This document shows positions 62,195 to 64,000 of a DNA stretch of 64,000 nt, one piece after another (position 1 is the stretch's first letter; every line of letters starts with the position of its first letter). The translations under genes and the position numbers were made by a program. A model generated the notes under the pieces. That model searched no databases and had not been told where the DNA came from. It was given only the letters and a program-made list of their open reading frames with translations. The stretch comes from Zoroaster sp. YZ-2022 (lineage: Eukaryota > Echinodermata > Asteroidea > Forcipulatida > Zoroasteridae): positions 39,006,466 to 39,070,465 of the forward strand of contig CM055816.1 in assembly GCA_029582265.1 (NCBI GenBank), read 5' to 3'.

Positions 62195-62393
62195 CACTGT
62201 AAGAAATATTGGGCAAACAACGGTTGATGTTTCCCAACACTGGTCAACATATCAACAGGTTACACAGTTGGTTTACCATTGGCCAATGTTGGATAATTTT
62301 TTGCTAAAATATGTTAACAGTTGTGGTAAATACTGACCAATTCTGGAAGAAATAACCTTACCCAACCCCATATTGCCCAACGTTTTTACAGTG
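62195..62393 (+). mobile_element. 199-bp MITE M4, copy 3
   Basis: CACTGTAAGAAATATTGGGC to GTTTTTACAGTG with TA on both sides; same orientation as copy 1. Confidence 0.92.
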
Positions 62394-62417
62394 TAGCAAG
62401 CCTGTAACAGACGTTTC

Positions 62418-62635
62418 ACGCTCTAAAAAATATTGAATCAACCTTATATGAGTTCGATGAGTGGCAACATTTTATCAAGTTAAGTTCAACCCAGAGAAAG
62501 TGTTGAATTAACCGACGGAGTCAAGTTAAATGTAACTTAATAAATGTTATTTCAACACTTTTTACAGTGAAATCCACTAGGTGTCAGTGACCGAACTCTT
62601 AAAATGTTGATTCATCACTTTCATTTTTAGAGTGT
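62418..62635. mobile_element. MITE with CTCTAAAAA ends
   Basis: ACGCTCTAAAAAATATTGAA at the left; TTCATTTTTAGAGTGT at the right is roughly the complement. GTTGAATT and CAAGTTAA motifs recur inside. Confidence 0.55.
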
Positions 62636-62639
62636 ATGA

Positions 62640-64000
62640 GCTGTTTTCGTATTTGTTTACAAACTTACTCCGTTTTCTGTTTTCATTCAGCGCTTTTTTC
62701 ATGGTGGCTGTTCCGTTTTGCGATGTTCGGCGTGGTAGGCAAATTACAACATACAGTGTGTAGGTTCAGTGTTTGTTAAAGGTGAGGTTTACGCAATCAA
62801 TAAGAACTCTCTAAATAGAACCCATCGCCCGTGTCGATATTTAATCATTTGGCATATTTTGCGTATTATACTATAAATTGTTTCAGGACACAATACTTTG
62901 GACCCTGGATATCGTTTCCAGATATAGGTCAGCGATTTTATCAATGAAGATAATTTTCTAGTGATTAAAAAAGGTGAATTACCGGAATGAAAATATGTAA
63001 AAGAGAATCTAGTACAAATGTATATAGCTTTTGTGCTCTAAGTAAGTTTTTTAAGAGAGCGATAATTATTGAGGGACATAAATATTGGGGGTGGGTCCAA
63101 TTTGTTTAATTGTTTTCCTGTTTTTTTTATATACATATTTTTATAATTTTTTTTATTCCCCCCCCCCGTATTTGTATGCCTGTGCTGAAAGTACAGTGCT
63201 AAATTATCTATACAAAATAATATGACCCGTGTTTTTGTCACATTAAAGTTACCGTACATTACAGTGTTGCAGTACTACACGTATTGTAGGCCTACACAAT
63301 GTACATGTGTACAAAAAAATAATAATTGCCAAAATCATCGAATATGAATTTACAGCGAGCCACTTCAAAATAATTATTTTGTCACGAAGTAAAACCCTCC
63401 TACAATCAGTGCAATTTTTGAAACGACCCATTCAGGCCACTCCAAGCCATTAGCTGTTGCCAGTGGCCTCCTGTGGTTATCCTTCTGTGCACTGTCACAC
63501 CACTGAGATTGCAGGGTAAGGTGGTCTCCCATTGATACATTGCAGGCCATACTAATATGTTCAAACATTTACAGTGGCCTTGGGTGGCACACAGTTGATT
63601 TTGTAAGATTACATGGAAAGGACAGCAGGCTTGTACATGTATGTACTGAAGGTTGCTAAAGAACAGAATTTAGTGGTTGGGAGTGGCTTCAATGTGTAGG
63701 AGGGAGCATGCTTTGTAGAATTATTGTTTAAATAGTTTCTTTCTGCAAGGGGTATAGGATTGTGCCCACAATAAATTGCTTATACAAACTATACTTGTGC
63801 CGCATTCTCACTTAGCGATAGTTGAGAAACGAGTTGCCCGATATTGGTTCTCCCCTAAACCATAATCTCACTTAGTGACAGTTCTTTTCAGAACCTCACT
63901 TAGCGATAGTTGAGATAAACACATGGTGTTACCACAAAACGAAACGATATCAAGACTGTACCATGCAAAACCTTCAATCTTATATACATGTACCTGTGTT
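62640..64000. other. Right end of window, no gene recognised
   Basis: CTCACTTAGCGATAGTTGAG-like blocks occur three times at 63808-63915, followed by ACATGGTGTTACCACAA, which loosely resembles the R4 end. A minus frame at 63374-63568 has no recognised domain. Confidence 0.35.

Overview
This is animal nuclear DNA. It has genes with large introns and GT/AG splice sites, TTAGGG-type telomeric repeats, tRNA-derived SINEs, non-LTR retrotransposon remnants, and many MITEs and minisatellites. The repeat repertoire, the protein types and the frequent octamer TAGGCCTA suggest a marine invertebrate, probably a deuterostome such as an echinoderm. That placement is inference, not proof. No bacterial features, CRISPR arrays or rRNA genes were seen.

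Two genes can be assembled exon by exon. (1) An SLC16/monocarboxylate-transporter-like gene lies on the minus strand. Its four coding exons (29988-29733, 6413-6270, 3634-2720, 2285-2152) join in phase to give 482 residues. Intron 1 is about 23.3 kb. (2) Inside that intron, on the opposite strand, is a compact three-exon gene (14620-14900, 15449-15688, 16073-16238) for a 228-residue protein: an acidic N-terminus followed by a P2X7-receptor-type cytosolic Cys-rich domain with no channel part. Nothing suggests the two proteins work together; the nesting is positional.

Layout: 1-2151 is 3' flank with a dispersed repeat; 2152-6413 holds transporter exons 2-4, with introns carrying three copies of one MITE, a perfect 445-bp TAT repeat and a 1.4-kb inverted-repeat transposon; 6414-29732 is intron 1, with a SINE, the nested gene and a LINE split by a 6.1-kb segment. 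That segment has near-identical terminal-inverted-repeat elements at both ends and carries a telomere-repeat-flanked LINE plus broken pieces of an unrecognised ORF family. From 30000 to 64000 I found no convincing host gene. This part is an accessory landscape: SINEs, MITEs, LINE 3' ends, a hAT transposase remnant, a Gypsy-like gag fragment, and tandem arrays with units of 97, 64 and 26 bp.

The most unusual structures are the MITE-bounded 6.1-kb segment inserted as one unit in a LINE (18468-24567), the LINE lying between two telomeric arrays (20322-22140), the stand-alone P2X7 C-domain gene, and the paired empty and filled sites of a dispersed repeat that reveal MITE insertions with 8-bp and TTAA target duplications.
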